Positions 8,888 to 17,569 of a DNA stretch of 64,000 nt are shown here, piece after piece. The stretch's first letter is position 1. Each line of letters begins with the position of its first letter. A model generated the notes under the pieces. That model was not told where the DNA came from. It was given only the letters and a program-made list of their open reading frames with translations, and searched no databases. The stretch comes from Chryseobacterium cucumeris (GTDB taxonomy: Bacteria > Bacteroidota > Bacteroidia > Flavobacteriales > Weeksellaceae): assembly GCF_016775705.1 (NCBI RefSeq), contig NZ_CP068760.1, positions 744,001-808,000 on the forward strand, given 5' to 3'. The position numbers and the translations under genes are program-made.

Positions 8888-10036
8888 TTGAAAAAGAAAA
8901 AACTCCTCATTCGTATAGGTTCATTACGTCATGGTGGTGCTGAGAAAGTATTAATCAACTTTTTGAAGAATCTGCCTGCTGATAAGTATGAAGTTGATCT
9001 TCTGCTCAATCTCTATTCGGGGTTATACATTAAAGAGGTCCCATCATGGGTGACACTGTACTATTTGACAAAAGGAGAAATGATCACCACCAACAGGCTG
9101 CAGGATATTCCTGTGAAAGCTTACAGGGTTCTTTATCAGAAAATGTTTCTTTGGTTCCCTTTCCTTCTTTACAAATTTGTTTTAAAGAATAAAAAATATG
9201 ATGTAGAGATTGCTGCTATCCATGCGATGCATCAGGAAATTCTCTCCAGTCCTCAAAAAGATTCGAAAAAGATTATCTGGGTACAGAATGATATTTTCAA
9301 TTTAAAAGAATACACTCCTGAAGTGATCAGACAATTTTTCAGGTTTGACAGAATTCTGGTCATCTCCAACAAGCTTCAGGAAGGGATGCACAATCTGGCT
9401 AAAAATGAAGATGAAAAAGCATCTGTGATTAAGATCTTCAACCCTATTGACAAAAACGATACGTTAAGAAAGGCAGATATTAAAGTTGATGATTTTCCTT
9501 TCAGCAATGATCTTCCCACTTTTGTAACAGTAGGAACCGTATATCCTCAGAAAGGATACGACAGATTACTCAATGTTCACAAAAAACTTATTGACGAAGG
9601 GCTGAAGCATCAGCTTTTAATCATTGGCGACGGGTATGATTTTAATACTATTCAGGATCAGCTTAATCAGCTGGGGCTTCAGGATACTGCAAAAATGCTT
9701 GGCTTCAGCAGTAATCCTTATCCTTATATGAAAAAGGCGGATTTCTATATTATGTCCTCAAGACATGAAGGATTCCCAACAATCATTGCCGAAGCTCTTA
9801 TCCTCAACAAACCTATTTCTGCTACGGATATTTCCGGCATCAGAGATCTTCTGCAGGATGGAAAGCTTGGAAATATCACAGCAAATTCCGAGGAAGGAAT
9901 TTATGAAGGAATGAAAAAGTTTCTTACTGATAAAAATATTGCTGAAGAATACAAAAAACGAATTTCGGAAACAGAGCTTCCGTTTGTTCTGGAAAAATCT
10001 GTGGAACATCTTCAGAAAATAATTGACGAAGTATAA
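8888..10036 (+). CDS. Glycosyltransferase family 4 (GT-B fold), TTG start
   Basis: 382 residues starting at a TTG codon; the following K-K-K-K-L-L-I-R-I-G-S-L is the natural beginning of the GT-B fold and no ATG lies closer. The G-G-A-E-K-V loop comes at about residues 16-21, V-T-V-G-T-V-Y-P-Q-K-G-Y-D-R-L in the C-terminal domain, and S-S-R-H-E-G-F-P-T-I-I-A-E-A-L holds the E-x7-E nucleotide-sugar motif. It is paralogous to the enzyme at 5079-6236. It should act in the cytoplasm on a lipid-linked glycan. The serine-acetyltransferase-like gene follows after 11 bases, indicating one operon. Confidence 0.92.
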   Translation: MKKKKLLIRIGSLRHGGAEKVLINFLKNLPADKYEVDLLLNLYSGLYIKEVPSWVTLYYLTKGEMITTNRLQDIPVKAYRVLYQKMFLWFPFLLYKFVLKNKKYDVEIAAIHAMHQEILSSPQKDSKKIIWVQNDIFNLKEYTPEVIRQFFRFDRILVISNKLQEGMHNLAKNEDEKASVIKIFNPIDKNDTLRKADIKVDDFPFSNDLPTFVTVGTVYPQKGYDRLLNVHKKLIDEGLKHQLLIIGDGYDFNTIQDQLNQLGLQDTAKMLGFSSNPYPYMKKADFYIMSSRHEGFPTIIAEALILNKPISATDISGIRDLLQDGKLGNITANSEEGIYEGMKKFLTDKNIAEEYKKRISETELPFVLEKSVEHLQKIIDEV

Positions 10037-10047
10037 AAATATTGACG

Positions 10048-10602
10048 ATGGCAGATTATTCAATCATTCAAAAAGACTTTTACCGGGAAAGCGGAAAGTG
10101 GCTTTCAACGTTTCAGATCTGGAAAAAATGCATCAATCCCAATCTTCACTTTGTTTACATTCTGAGAAAAGCACAGAAGTATCAGAAAACTCCTCTTTTG
10201 AATATTTTCTGGAGAATTGTACTAAGACATTACCAGATCAAATACGGTTTTCAGATTTATCCTGAAACGCAGATTGGTGAAGGTTTTTATTTAGGACATT
10301 TTGGAAGCCTTGTCATCAACCCGAAAACAGTGATCGGGAAAAACTGCAATATCGCTCATGGAGTCACTATAGGCCAGCAAAACCGCGGAAAAAATGAAGG
10401 ATATCCGGTTATTGGAGATGAAGTCTGGATTGGTACCAATGCTGTCATTGTAGGAAATATCACGATCGGAAATGATGTATTGATTGTTCCCAATTCTTAT
10501 GTCAATTTTGATGTTCCCTCCGGTTCTGTTGTCATTGGAAATCCTGCAAAAATAATCCCTACAGCAGATGCAACAAAGGATTATATCAACCGTAAGGTGT
10601 AG
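10048..10602 (+). CDS. Serine O-acetyltransferase-like hexapeptide acyltransferase
   Basis: 184 residues from ATG 10048; an in-frame TTG at 10042 is a less likely start. After a helical N-terminal region the protein has left-handed beta-helix repeats with the CysE-like block G-H-F-G-S-L-V-I-N-P and N-C-N-I-A-H-G-V-T-I-G-Q-Q-N-R-G. P-V-I-G-D-E-V-W-I-G-T-N-A-V-I-V-G-N-I-T-I-G-N-D then follows, ending V-V-I-G-N-P-A-K-I. The His in A-H-G-V-T-I-G matches the catalytic His of this group. CysE-like enzymes in polysaccharide loci often acetylate sugars rather than serine, and the position after a GT4 favours that here. Confidence 0.85.
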   Translation: MADYSIIQKDFYRESGKWLSTFQIWKKCINPNLHFVYILRKAQKYQKTPLLNIFWRIVLRHYQIKYGFQIYPETQIGEGFYLGHFGSLVINPKTVIGKNCNIAHGVTIGQQNRGKNEGYPVIGDEVWIGTNAVIVGNITIGNDVLIVPNSYVNFDVPSGSVVIGNPAKIIPTADATKDYINRKV

Positions 10603-10650
10603 TAAACACAGTACTTATTGTAAAAATTCCGAATACATTTGAAAAGAGAG

Positions 10651-10658
10651 TAAATTTG
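10651..10658 (+). promoter_or_regulatory. Isolated -7 promoter match (TAAATTTG) in a gene-free stretch
   Basis: An exact TAnnTTTG match in the gap between two convergent genes (10603-10794). The following 100 bases are richer in G and C than other gaps and can form short stems. No open frame of useful size follows, so it may start a small RNA or be a chance match. Confidence 0.25.
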
Positions 10659-10794
10659 TAGTTCTTCACATCATGGAAGCCACCCGAACCTAGCAACAGA
10701 TTATATCTGATTGAAATTCAAAGAACTGAGCTGTTATGACGGTTCCACACAATACTTGAAATCAAACAGATCAAATTCCTTATCAACGCTCAAC

Positions 10795-11400
10795 TTACGC
10801 AACAGCTACTTTTCTGTTAATAAGATAGGCAATTAATACATTAGGAACCCAGCACAACCACGCTACAGCAATATAGGAATCTGTAGGATTTCCTGTAATA
10901 TTTTTCAGCAAAGGAAACCACAACCTCAACGTTACAGCAGCAAAGGTACAGGCATAACTGTAAGTCATCAATTGCTGATGTCTGATGATATCACCTTTTC
11001 TGATTTCTACCAAGGCAGCGAGAGTTGTTATGAACCAGATCAATCCCAAACATATAAACCCAATTGCTGAAACCAGACCTCCATTGGCATAAAATCCCAT
11101 ATAAATAGCTGAGACAGAACTTATCATCACAGCAATTACGTAAAAAGTACCAATGATCCGATGAATCTTCAGGTATTTATTCCGGAATGAACTTCCAAAC
11201 TGACGCCAGCCTATAAAAAGAGCAAGTCCTCCAAAGGTAATGTGGGCAAAAAATGCTGTTGTCCAAATCATGCTGTGGAGTAATTCGGGAGATTTTGAAC
11301 CCAGAAAAGTATTTTTAGATTCAACGAAAGCATAAATAAGAGGATAGGCTCCGATCAGCAAAGCCAGTACACCCATCACTACAAATAATAATTTTTTCAT
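10795..11400 (-). CDS. DUF2306 family membrane protein
   Basis: 201 residues from the ATG at 11400. An upstream in-frame ATG at 11475 would add an unlikely polar/aromatic stretch, while M-K-K-L-L-F-V-V-M-G is a normal first helix. About six hydrophobic segments are seen. Conserved-looking features are A-H-I-T-F-G-G-L-A-L-F-I-G-W-R-Q-F and H-R-I-I-G-T-F-Y-V near residues 60-100, and I-R-H-Q-Q-L-M-T-Y-S near 140. Paired His and Arg residues close to helix ends are characteristic of DUF2306 proteins, whose function is unknown. The gene follows a membrane-anchored AraC regulator on the same strand, which may control it. Confidence 0.82.
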   Translation of the reverse strand: MKKLLFVVMGVLALLIGAYPLIYAFVESKNTFLGSKSPELLHSMIWTTAFFAHITFGGLALFIGWRQFGSSFRNKYLKIHRIIGTFYVIAVMISSVSAIYMGFYANGGLVSAIGFICLGLIWFITTLAALVEIRKGDIIRHQQLMTYSYACTFAAVTLRLWFPLLKNITGNPTDSYIAVAWLCWVPNVLIAYLINRKVAVA

Positions 11401-11525
11401 AATACCTGATTTCTTTTTTCTGTAAAAATGAGGAATATAAAAGCATCGATTGTCCCAAAATGAAAGGTGGAACATATTTGTAAACCATTATGATTAAACG
11501 ATATATCTTATCATCAGACCAATCA

Positions 11526-12656
11526 TCACATCTCAATCTCTATGCTTTGGCTCTTTAAAAAATCTCTGGGCGAACAGTTCATATACTTTTTAAAATTCCG
11601 GTTAAACGACGTTTTAGAATTAAATCCACTCTCAAATGCTAATGAAAGAATGGTATATTTTCTGTTTTCAGGAAGTACTGCTATCCTTTTAAATTCTTCA
11701 ATCCTCTGACGATTGATATAATCATAAAAATTTTTATTTTCAATCGAATTAATTGCCTGAGAGAGTATATTAGGATGAACTTTCAGTAATTCGGCAGTAT
11801 GATTCAGATTCAGCTCAGGATCTTTATAAAGCCTTTCTTTCTCCATTTGATAAACAAGCTTTTCATAAACAGCTATGATCACCTCCTCTCCCGGAGAATT
11901 CTTCTGATACTTTACCGCTTCATTATCCATCTCTACTCCATTTACATTGACTTCTATTACAGGTAAGTTCAGAATTCCAACACGGCTGATCCCAAAATAT
12001 GCGGCGGCAACGATAAACAGAACAACGATGAAAAAAATAAGAATATCATTTCTGATCATCACGGCAATCCATATCAAAGCTAATCCGGCAATAAGATAAT
12101 ACAGCCATTTTAGATTAATTTTCTCTGTATTTGAAAATTGGTCAGTAATCTCTCTTGTATACCTTCTGACGGCAAAAAAACTTAATGTAATATATACTAT
12201 TCCGGATAGTATCATCATATATTTGAGAATACTGCTTATCATTTTGTATTGGCTGCTTCCGCTTTGATAAATGGCAAGCCTGTCCCATGGAGACAAAATC
12301 AATAATTTGAACAGCATTACCAAGACGATCAAAATAGGAACAAAGTGCAGAAACCAGATCTTGTTGCCCGGTGCTTTTCCTGTAACACACAAAACATACA
12401 GATATAACATTGGGCCATGAATAAAGGGAAAGATAACTACATAGCCCAGAAAATAAGGAAACTTTATATAGCTGCCGGAAAAAAATAACAAAAATAAAAT
12501 AAGATGTATTCCTATAATCAGAAACCATGCTGCCAGAATATAATCAGCCATTATCTTCTTACGTTTCCCTGCAATCAGAAATGAAGAGAAACAGGCAATG
12601 AATACTCCTGCCAGATAAAAAGCCGATGGTAAAGACTGCAGACCAAAATCAGACAT
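11526..12656 (-). CDS. Membrane-anchored AraC-family transcriptional regulator
   Basis: 376 residues. The first 225 or so form about seven hydrophobic segments, followed by a linker and a C-terminal AraC-type double helix-turn-helix. The DNA-binding part includes F-Y-D-Y-I-N-R-Q-R-I-E-E-F-K-R, then Y-T-I-L-S-L-A-F-E-S-G-F-N-S-K-T-S-F-N-R-N-F-K-K-Y-M-N-C-S-P-R-D-F. This architecture is common in flavobacteria and suggests sensing in or at the inner membrane. The DUF2306 gene begins about 125 bases downstream on the same strand and is the most obvious target. The signal is unknown. Confidence 0.9.
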   Translation of the reverse strand: MSDFGLQSLPSAFYLAGVFIACFSSFLIAGKRKKIMADYILAAWFLIIGIHLILFLLFFSGSYIKFPYFLGYVVIFPFIHGPMLYLYVLCVTGKAPGNKIWFLHFVPILIVLVMLFKLLILSPWDRLAIYQSGSSQYKMISSILKYMMILSGIVYITLSFFAVRRYTREITDQFSNTEKINLKWLYYLIAGLALIWIAVMIRNDILIFFIVVLFIVAAAYFGISRVGILNLPVIEVNVNGVEMDNEAVKYQKNSPGEEVIIAVYEKLVYQMEKERLYKDPELNLNHTAELLKVHPNILSQAINSIENKNFYDYINRQRIEEFKRIAVLPENRKYTILSLAFESGFNSKTSFNRNFKKYMNCSPRDFLKSQSIEIEM

Positions 12657-13023
12657 TAGATAGATAAATTAATCAGAGCTTTAAATTATTTATTTTTTGA
12701 CATATACAAAGTCTTTTTATTAACTATTTCAGCAAAAACAATTCATATTGCCTCAAGAATTAAGAATATTTTAATTCATAAATCACAAATTTTAAATTAT
12801 ACTTCGTAATTTTATCCTGCTTTTTAAACGTTTGGATTTCCTCAATAGCTGTACTACAAATAATATTGGAATAGTGAATATGATTTTAAGCATATTTTAA
12901 TATTAAACTTTGTTAAAAGTGATTTATTATTTAACAAAAATTATATTTTTGCATAATTATTGATTTGATCTATTGATTTTGGAAATAATTTAAACGAAAT
13001 AAATAATTACACATTTTAAAATT
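12657..13023. other. Gene-free AT-rich intergenic region with carbonic anhydrase promoter
   Basis: 367 bases between the divergent AraC gene and the first carbonic anhydrase gene. I see no open frame of interest and no strong hairpin. An exact TAnnTTTG match lies at 12944-12951, 72 bases before the carbonic anhydrase ATG. Confidence 0.6.
12944..12951 (+). promoter_or_regulatory. -7 promoter element (TATTTTTG) upstream of the carbonic anhydrase gene
   Basis: An exact match to TAnnTTTG followed by C, giving a predicted leader of roughly 65-70 bases. The nearest TTTG that could serve as a -33 box is about 30 bases upstream, further than usual, so the promoter call rests on the -7 element only. 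Confidence 0.4.
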
Positions 13024-13692
13024 ATGTCACAATCGTACGAGGTTATTTTCGAAAACAATAAAAAATGGGTAGAGTCCAAAGTAGCTGAAAATCCGGATTT
13101 CTTCCATGAACTTGCCAAAACTCAGCATCCGGATTATCTGTACATCGGCTGTTCAGATAGCCGGGCTACCGCAGAAGAGTTGATGGGAGCAAAACCCGGA
13201 GAAGTTTTTGTTTACAGAAACATCGCCAATGTTGTTAATACTTTAGATATGAGTTCCACAGCAGTTATTCAATACGCTGTAGAACATCTGAAAGTAAAAC
13301 ATATTATTGTCTGCGGACATTACAACTGTGGCGGTGTAAAAGCAGCGATGACACCTCAGGATCTGGGATTATTGAATCCATGGCTGAGAACCATTCGTGA
13401 TGTGTACAGACTTCATCAGGCAGAACTGGATTCTATTGAGGATGAAAACAAGCGTTATGACAGACTTGTAGAACTCAATGTTCAGGAGCAGTGCATCAAT
13501 GTGATCAAAATGGCCTGTGTACAGGAAAGATACATTTTAGAAGAGTATCCTATTGTTCACGGCTGGGTATTTGACCTTAGAACAGGTAAAATCATTGATC
13601 TGGAGATTGATTTTGAGAAAATCTTAAAAGATATCCAAAAGATCTATAATCTTACAGGTTCAGATTGGGTAATGAGCAGAAAGACTAAATAG
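13024..13692 (+). CDS. Beta-class carbonic anhydrase
   Basis: 222 residues. The zinc site of beta-carbonic anhydrases is complete: Cys43 and Asp45 in G-C-S-D-S-R, and His99 and Cys102 in C-G-H-Y-N-C-G-G. The enzyme interconverts CO2 and bicarbonate. There is no signal peptide, so it is cytoplasmic. It heads a same-strand cluster with a small exported protein, a SulP anion transporter and a second beta-carbonic anhydrase. This suggests handling of bicarbonate moved by SulP. The N-terminus Y-E-V-I-F-E-N-N-K-K-W-V is typical of the Can/YadF-like clade. Confidence 0.96.
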   Translation: MSQSYEVIFENNKKWVESKVAENPDFFHELAKTQHPDYLYIGCSDSRATAEELMGAKPGEVFVYRNIANVVNTLDMSSTAVIQYAVEHLKVKHIIVCGHYNCGGVKAAMTPQDLGLLNPWLRTIRDVYRLHQAELDSIEDENKRYDRLVELNVQEQCINVIKMACVQERYILEEYPIVHGWVFDLRTGKIIDLEIDFEKILKDIQKIYNLTGSDWVMSRKTK

Positions 13693-13713
13693 TTTTTCTA
13701 AAAAGAAGGTAAA

Positions 13714-14013
13714 ATGAAATTCTGGAGTATTATTGTATTAACGTTTTTTCTGAATTTTACAGCGCTGCCGGGCATTGCTGCGGTGGCGGGCTGGGATATT
13801 GCAAGAACGAATGTAATAATCAATGAAGAAGAGCCTCATTCTCACCCATCCTCATTCATTGTTTACGAAAAGACCATTCCGAAACCTTTAGATGTGTTCG
13901 ATTATCTGAAGTTTTCAGAACCTGATGTTCAGGGTATGTCTTTTGTTCTGATTGATGATTCTTTTCATCTTTCACCTTTACTTACTATATTTTCTCCCCC
14001 TCCGGAAGCGTAA
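13714..14013 (+). CDS. Small exported protein of unknown function
   Basis: 99 residues starting 21 bases after the carbonic anhydrase stop. Residues 1-23 form a hydrophobic signal peptide with an A-x-A-like end near G-I-A-A-V-A. The mature part is short, with E-E-E-P-H-S-H-P and several hydrophobic-acidic patches, and ends in P-P-P-E-A. No family is recognised. The His/Glu cluster could bind a metal, but that is only a possibility. Its place between carbonic anhydrase and SulP suggests a linked role at the cell envelope. Confidence 0.65.
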   Translation: MKFWSIIVLTFFLNFTALPGIAAVAGWDIARTNVIINEEEPHSHPSSFIVYEKTIPKPLDVFDYLKFSEPDVQGMSFVLIDDSFHLSPLLTIFSPPPEA

Positions 14014-14159
14014 CTCCTATAGTTAGATTTTTTTGATACCATTTCCATATCATTTTTGATATCGGAGACTCATGTACATTAAAAATTATTTTTTCTCAAC
14101 TTTTTATAACTGACTTATTTAAAAAAAAATAAGCCGGCTATACCTTACAGCTTCACATT

Positions 14160-15752
14160 ATGAAAAAGACATCATTAATAGGAGGAATCAAGGAAAATTT
14201 TCCTTCAGGACTCGTGGTATTTTTAGTAGCACTTCCGTTGTGTTTAGGAATTGCTTTAGCATCAGGTGCTCCACCATTATCCGGTATTATTGCCGGTATC
14301 GTAGGCGGCCTGGTAGTAGGAACAATCAGTAATTCAAATATTTCAGTTTCCGGGCCCGCTGCAGGTCTGACAGCTATCGTTTTAACAGCAATTACAGATC
14401 TTGGCGCATTTGAACTTTTCCTTTGTGCAGGGATCATTGCAGGACTTATTCAATTGGTTTTAGGGTTTGTAAGAGCCGGAAGTATTTCCAACTATTTCCC
14501 TAATAATGTTATTGAAGGAATGCTGGCAGCCATAGGAATCATTATTATTTTAAAACAGATTCCGCATGCTTTAGGATTCGATAAAGATTATGAAGGCCAT
14601 GAATCTATTTTTGATAACGGTTTAAACTTCGGATATTTTACAGAATTATTGGGAGCGATCCATCCGGGAGCCATTGTTATTACACTGGTTTCTGTAGCAA
14701 TCCTTATCGCATGGGACAAAATCCATGTACTGAAAAGAATGAAAATGCTTCCGGGAGCGTTGGTTGCCGTAATTATAAGTATTCTTTTGAATCAACTCTT
14801 TAAGATGTCCGGAAGCTCTCTGGCTATCGAAACCCAGCATTTGGTTTCCTTGCCGGTTCCACAGTCTTTTGATGATTTTAAAAATCTGATCACGACTCCG
14901 GACTTTAATGGTTTCACTAATCCAAAAGTATGGATCGTAGGAGCAACAATTGCGATTGTTGCCTCTATTGAAACGTTACTTTGTATTGAAGCCTCAGACC
15001 GGTTAGACAGACAGAGAAGAATTACAGATACCAATCTTGAGCTTAAGGCCCAGGGAATCGGGAACCTTGTCAGTTCTTTTATTGGAGGACTTCCAATGAC
15101 TTCTGTTGTGGTAAGAAGTTCTGCGAATGCCAATGCAGGGGCCACCTCAAAAATCTCGGCAATCATTCATGGAGTCTTCTTATTGATCTGTGTTCTTTCC
15201 ATTCCTGTTGTTCTCAATTTAATTCCATTAGCTACACTGGCTGCGGTATTAATTTTAGTAGGATATAAACTGGCAAAGCCGGCTACGTTCAAACATTTCT
15301 GGCACTTAGGAAAATTCCAGTTCATTCCGTTTGTAGCAACCGTTGTAGCTGTAGTGGCAACAGATCTGCTAAAAGGAGTAGGAATTGGTCTTGCCATCTC
15401 CGTTTTCTATATTCTTCAGGGAAATATGAAAAGAGCTTATTATTTAAGCAGAGAAAGACTGGATGACGCTGATGGGATCAATATCAAGCTTGCTGAAGAA
15501 GTATCATTTTTAAATAAGGCAGCTATCAAAAAAACTCTTAAAAATATAAAACCAAATTCTACAGTGATCATTGATGCAAGAAGTACGTCCTATATTGCCA
15601 CCGATGTACTGGAAATGATCCAGGATTTTGCCAATATCCGCGCAAAGGAACAAGACATCAATGTAGAACTGATAGGCTTTAAAACTTCATACAGAGATTA
15701 CGAAAGAAGTCAGGATTCCCATATTCTTGTGACTCACAAAAGAGCCATGTAA
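14160..15752 (+). CDS. SulP-family inorganic anion transporter with STAS domain
   Basis: 530 residues. The N-terminal part has the SulP opening F-L-V-A-L-P-L-C-L-G-I-A-L-A-S-G-A-P-P, and many hydrophobic helices follow to about residue 425. A C-terminal STAS-like domain (about 430-515) contains S-F-L-N-K-A-A-I and V-I-I-D-A-R-S-T-S-Y-I. SulP proteins carry sulfate, bicarbonate or related anions across the inner membrane. Flanking beta-carbonic anhydrase genes on the same strand argue for bicarbonate here; this is inference from context, and sulfate cannot be ruled out. Confidence 0.93.
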   Translation: MKKTSLIGGIKENFPSGLVVFLVALPLCLGIALASGAPPLSGIIAGIVGGLVVGTISNSNISVSGPAAGLTAIVLTAITDLGAFELFLCAGIIAGLIQLVLGFVRAGSISNYFPNNVIEGMLAAIGIIIILKQIPHALGFDKDYEGHESIFDNGLNFGYFTELLGAIHPGAIVITLVSVAILIAWDKIHVLKRMKMLPGALVAVIISILLNQLFKMSGSSLAIETQHLVSLPVPQSFDDFKNLITTPDFNGFTNPKVWIVGATIAIVASIETLLCIEASDRLDRQRRITDTNLELKAQGIGNLVSSFIGGLPMTSVVVRSSANANAGATSKISAIIHGVFLLICVLSIPVVLNLIPLATLAAVLILVGYKLAKPATFKHFWHLGKFQFIPFVATVVAVVATDLLKGVGIGLAISVFYILQGNMKRAYYLSRERLDDADGINIKLAEEVSFLNKAAIKKTLKNIKPNSTVIIDARSTSYIATDVLEMIQDFANIRAKEQDINVELIGFKTSYRDYERSQDSHILVTHKRAM

Positions 15753-15804
15753 TCTCAATAATTAATTAATTTTTTTAACTTTAAATTTGAAAACAATAAA
15801 AAAT

Positions 15805-16440
15805 ATGAAAGCGCATACATACGAAACCCAGTCTACTATTACCCCTGAGAAAGCATTGGAATTCTTAAAAGAAGGAAACCAGAGATTTGTAAACAACCTT
15901 AAAGCAAACAGAGACCTTCTTGAACAAGTGAATGCAACACGTGAGGGGCAGTGGCCATTTGCAGTAGTTTTAAGCTGTATAGACAGCCGTACTTCTGCAG
16001 AACTTATCTTCGACCAGGGATTGGGAGACATCTTTAGTATCAGAATTGCCGGTAACTTTGTGAATCAGGACATTCTGGGATCCATGGAATTTGGTTGTAA
16101 TGTTGCCGGTTCCAAGCTTATTGTAGTATTAGGACACACCAAGTGCGGGGCGCTCAAAGGAGGCCTTGATGCCGCACAAATTGAAGGACTGGGAATGGAT
16201 AACCTAAACCACCTTATCAATCACTTCAATCCGATCATCAATGAGATCATTGAAGAAAACGAAGAACGTTCATCAAAAAACAGCTCGCTTCTTGAAAGGC
16301 TTAATCAGCAAAACGTAAGAAGTGCGATTGAAGATATCCGTAAGCAAAGTTCAACACTTAAAAATCTTGAAACTGAGGGTAAAATTAAAATCGTGGGAGC
16401 CAATTATGACGTTGAAACAGGTGCAGTAACCTGGTTGTAA
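15805..16440 (+). CDS. Beta-class carbonic anhydrase (second copy)
   Basis: 211 residues from the ATG at 15805; an in-frame TTG at 15787 would add six residues but is less likely. Zinc ligands are Cys58 and Asp60 in S-C-I-D-S-R, and His111 and Cys114 in G-H-T-K-C-G-A-L-K-G-G. The sequence is clearly different from the 13024 enzyme: longer N-terminus and R-I-A-G-N-F-V-N in place of R-N-I-A-N-V-V-N. So this is a second subtype, not a recent duplicate. No signal peptide is obvious. It closes the carbon cluster 52 bases after SulP and is followed by a strong terminator. Confidence 0.95.
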   Translation: MKAHTYETQSTITPEKALEFLKEGNQRFVNNLKANRDLLEQVNATREGQWPFAVVLSCIDSRTSAELIFDQGLGDIFSIRIAGNFVNQDILGSMEFGCNVAGSKLIVVLGHTKCGALKGGLDAAQIEGLGMDNLNHLINHFNPIINEIIEENEERSSKNSSLLERLNQQNVRSAIEDIRKQSSTLKNLETEGKIKIVGANYDVETGAVTWL

Positions 16441-16481
16441 AAAGTAATATTTTTTTAAAATTCAATTATAATTTACAGAAA

Positions 16482-16514
16482 ATGTCACCGGAATTCCGGT
16501 GGCATTTATTTTTT
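16482..16514 (+). terminator. Intrinsic terminator after the carbonic anhydrase / SulP cluster
   Basis: A near-perfect palindrome (ATGtCACCGG facing CCGGTGgCAT with an AATT turn) is followed by a T-rich run. It lies 42 bases after the second carbonic anhydrase stop. Confidence 0.85.
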
Positions 16515-17113
16515 ATCGTATATCATCATAAAATAAGATAATTATAAACCTATCTTGTCAATAAATTGGCTTAAACAGCAATATATTTCATTTCAAAGAG
16601 ATTTAATTTTAATTATTGAAGATTAATTATATATTGCAGTTTCGTTTCTTTTTAAAGAAAAAAGATACGACATGATTTGTAGCTATTATAAGCTATAGCT
16701 TTGAAACTAAAAAAACTAAAACTTATATCTCAAAAAAAAAGACTATAACCTGAAATTTTTATTATAAAACATACCTCAAACACTGCAGTTTTACTTTTTA
16801 GTAATTTAAATTAATGTGTATTAAAAATTAACAAGAGAAAAAGAAATTATATTCCTCTAATTAATTTCTTGTATGCACAACAATCAAGGATATCTCTCTA
16901 ATTGTTTGTGCAGGGCTTCAGCCTTAGTGTCCCATAAAGACTATTGTATTGCGATATCCTGCTTTGTAGCCGGATTATAGTATTATACGCTAAAAACACA
17001 AGCTATGAAAAAAATCTTCCTGTCAGGATAAGCCTTATCCTGTAATCCCAAAGTAATAGGGATATTCCTCATTTGGAATAAATACTAAACACTAATTCTT
17101 ATAAAAATTACCC
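16515..17113. other. Long gene-free leader before the toxin locus
   Basis: About 600 bases. The first 350 are very AT-rich with no feature I can name. From about 16900 the composition changes, and a 9-codon mini-frame at 17005-17031 ends inside a perfect 8-base-pair hairpin (17024-17042). This may be a regulated leader or decayed coding sequence, since the mini-frame begins like the next gene's signal peptide (M-K-K-I-F-L-S versus M-K-K-I-Y-L-S). Confidence 0.5.
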
Positions 17114-17569
17114 ATGAAGAAAATTTATTTAAGTGCATTATTATGCACTGGGATAGGCATGTCCTATGCCCAACAAACAGAAGTCTATTTCAAATATGAC
17201 GAAGCAGGCAGCCAGCGCTACCGGGGGCCTGAAGATATTGCAGGAAAATCTGCAACACAACTTAAAAGTGCTTCCCTTTCCAAAAACCAATTGATAGATG
17301 AAAAAACTTTCTGGAAGCAGATACGTCTATATCCGGTTCCGGTAAATGACATCTTAACCATTGACTGGACGGAACAAACGGACACGCTGATAGAATCAGT
17401 TTCCCTATATCAACATAGTACAGTACACTGGAAATTTCAGCAGAAGAATATGCCAGGACTTAACAGGCAGTTGAAAATCAATATGACTGGTTATGATTGG
17501 GGCGTATACATATTGCGCTTTACCCTGAAAGACGGAAGAATTTTCAGTAAAAACATCACTAAAAGGTAA
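17114..17569 (+). CDS. Small exported protein with T9SS type A sorting domain
   Basis: 151 residues. A signal peptide (M-K-K-I-Y-L-S-A-L-L-C ending about S-Y-A-Q, residue 20) is followed by roughly 45 residues with little character. Then comes a type A T9SS sorting domain beginning L-Y-P-V-P-V-N-D-I-L-T-I-D and ending W-G-V-Y-I-L-R-F-T-L-K-D-G-R-I-F-S-K-N-I. Such domains direct proteins through the type IX machinery to the cell surface. Here almost nothing else is present, so there is no obvious cargo. Its stop overlaps the start of the Rhs gene (TAATG), indicating translational coupling and a likely joint function, perhaps in placing the Rhs protein. Confidence 0.85.
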   Translation: MKKIYLSALLCTGIGMSYAQQTEVYFKYDEAGSQRYRGPEDIAGKSATQLKSASLSKNQLIDEKTFWKQIRLYPVPVNDILTIDWTEQTDTLIESVSLYQHSTVHWKFQQKNMPGLNRQLKINMTGYDWGVYILRFTLKDGRIFSKNITKR

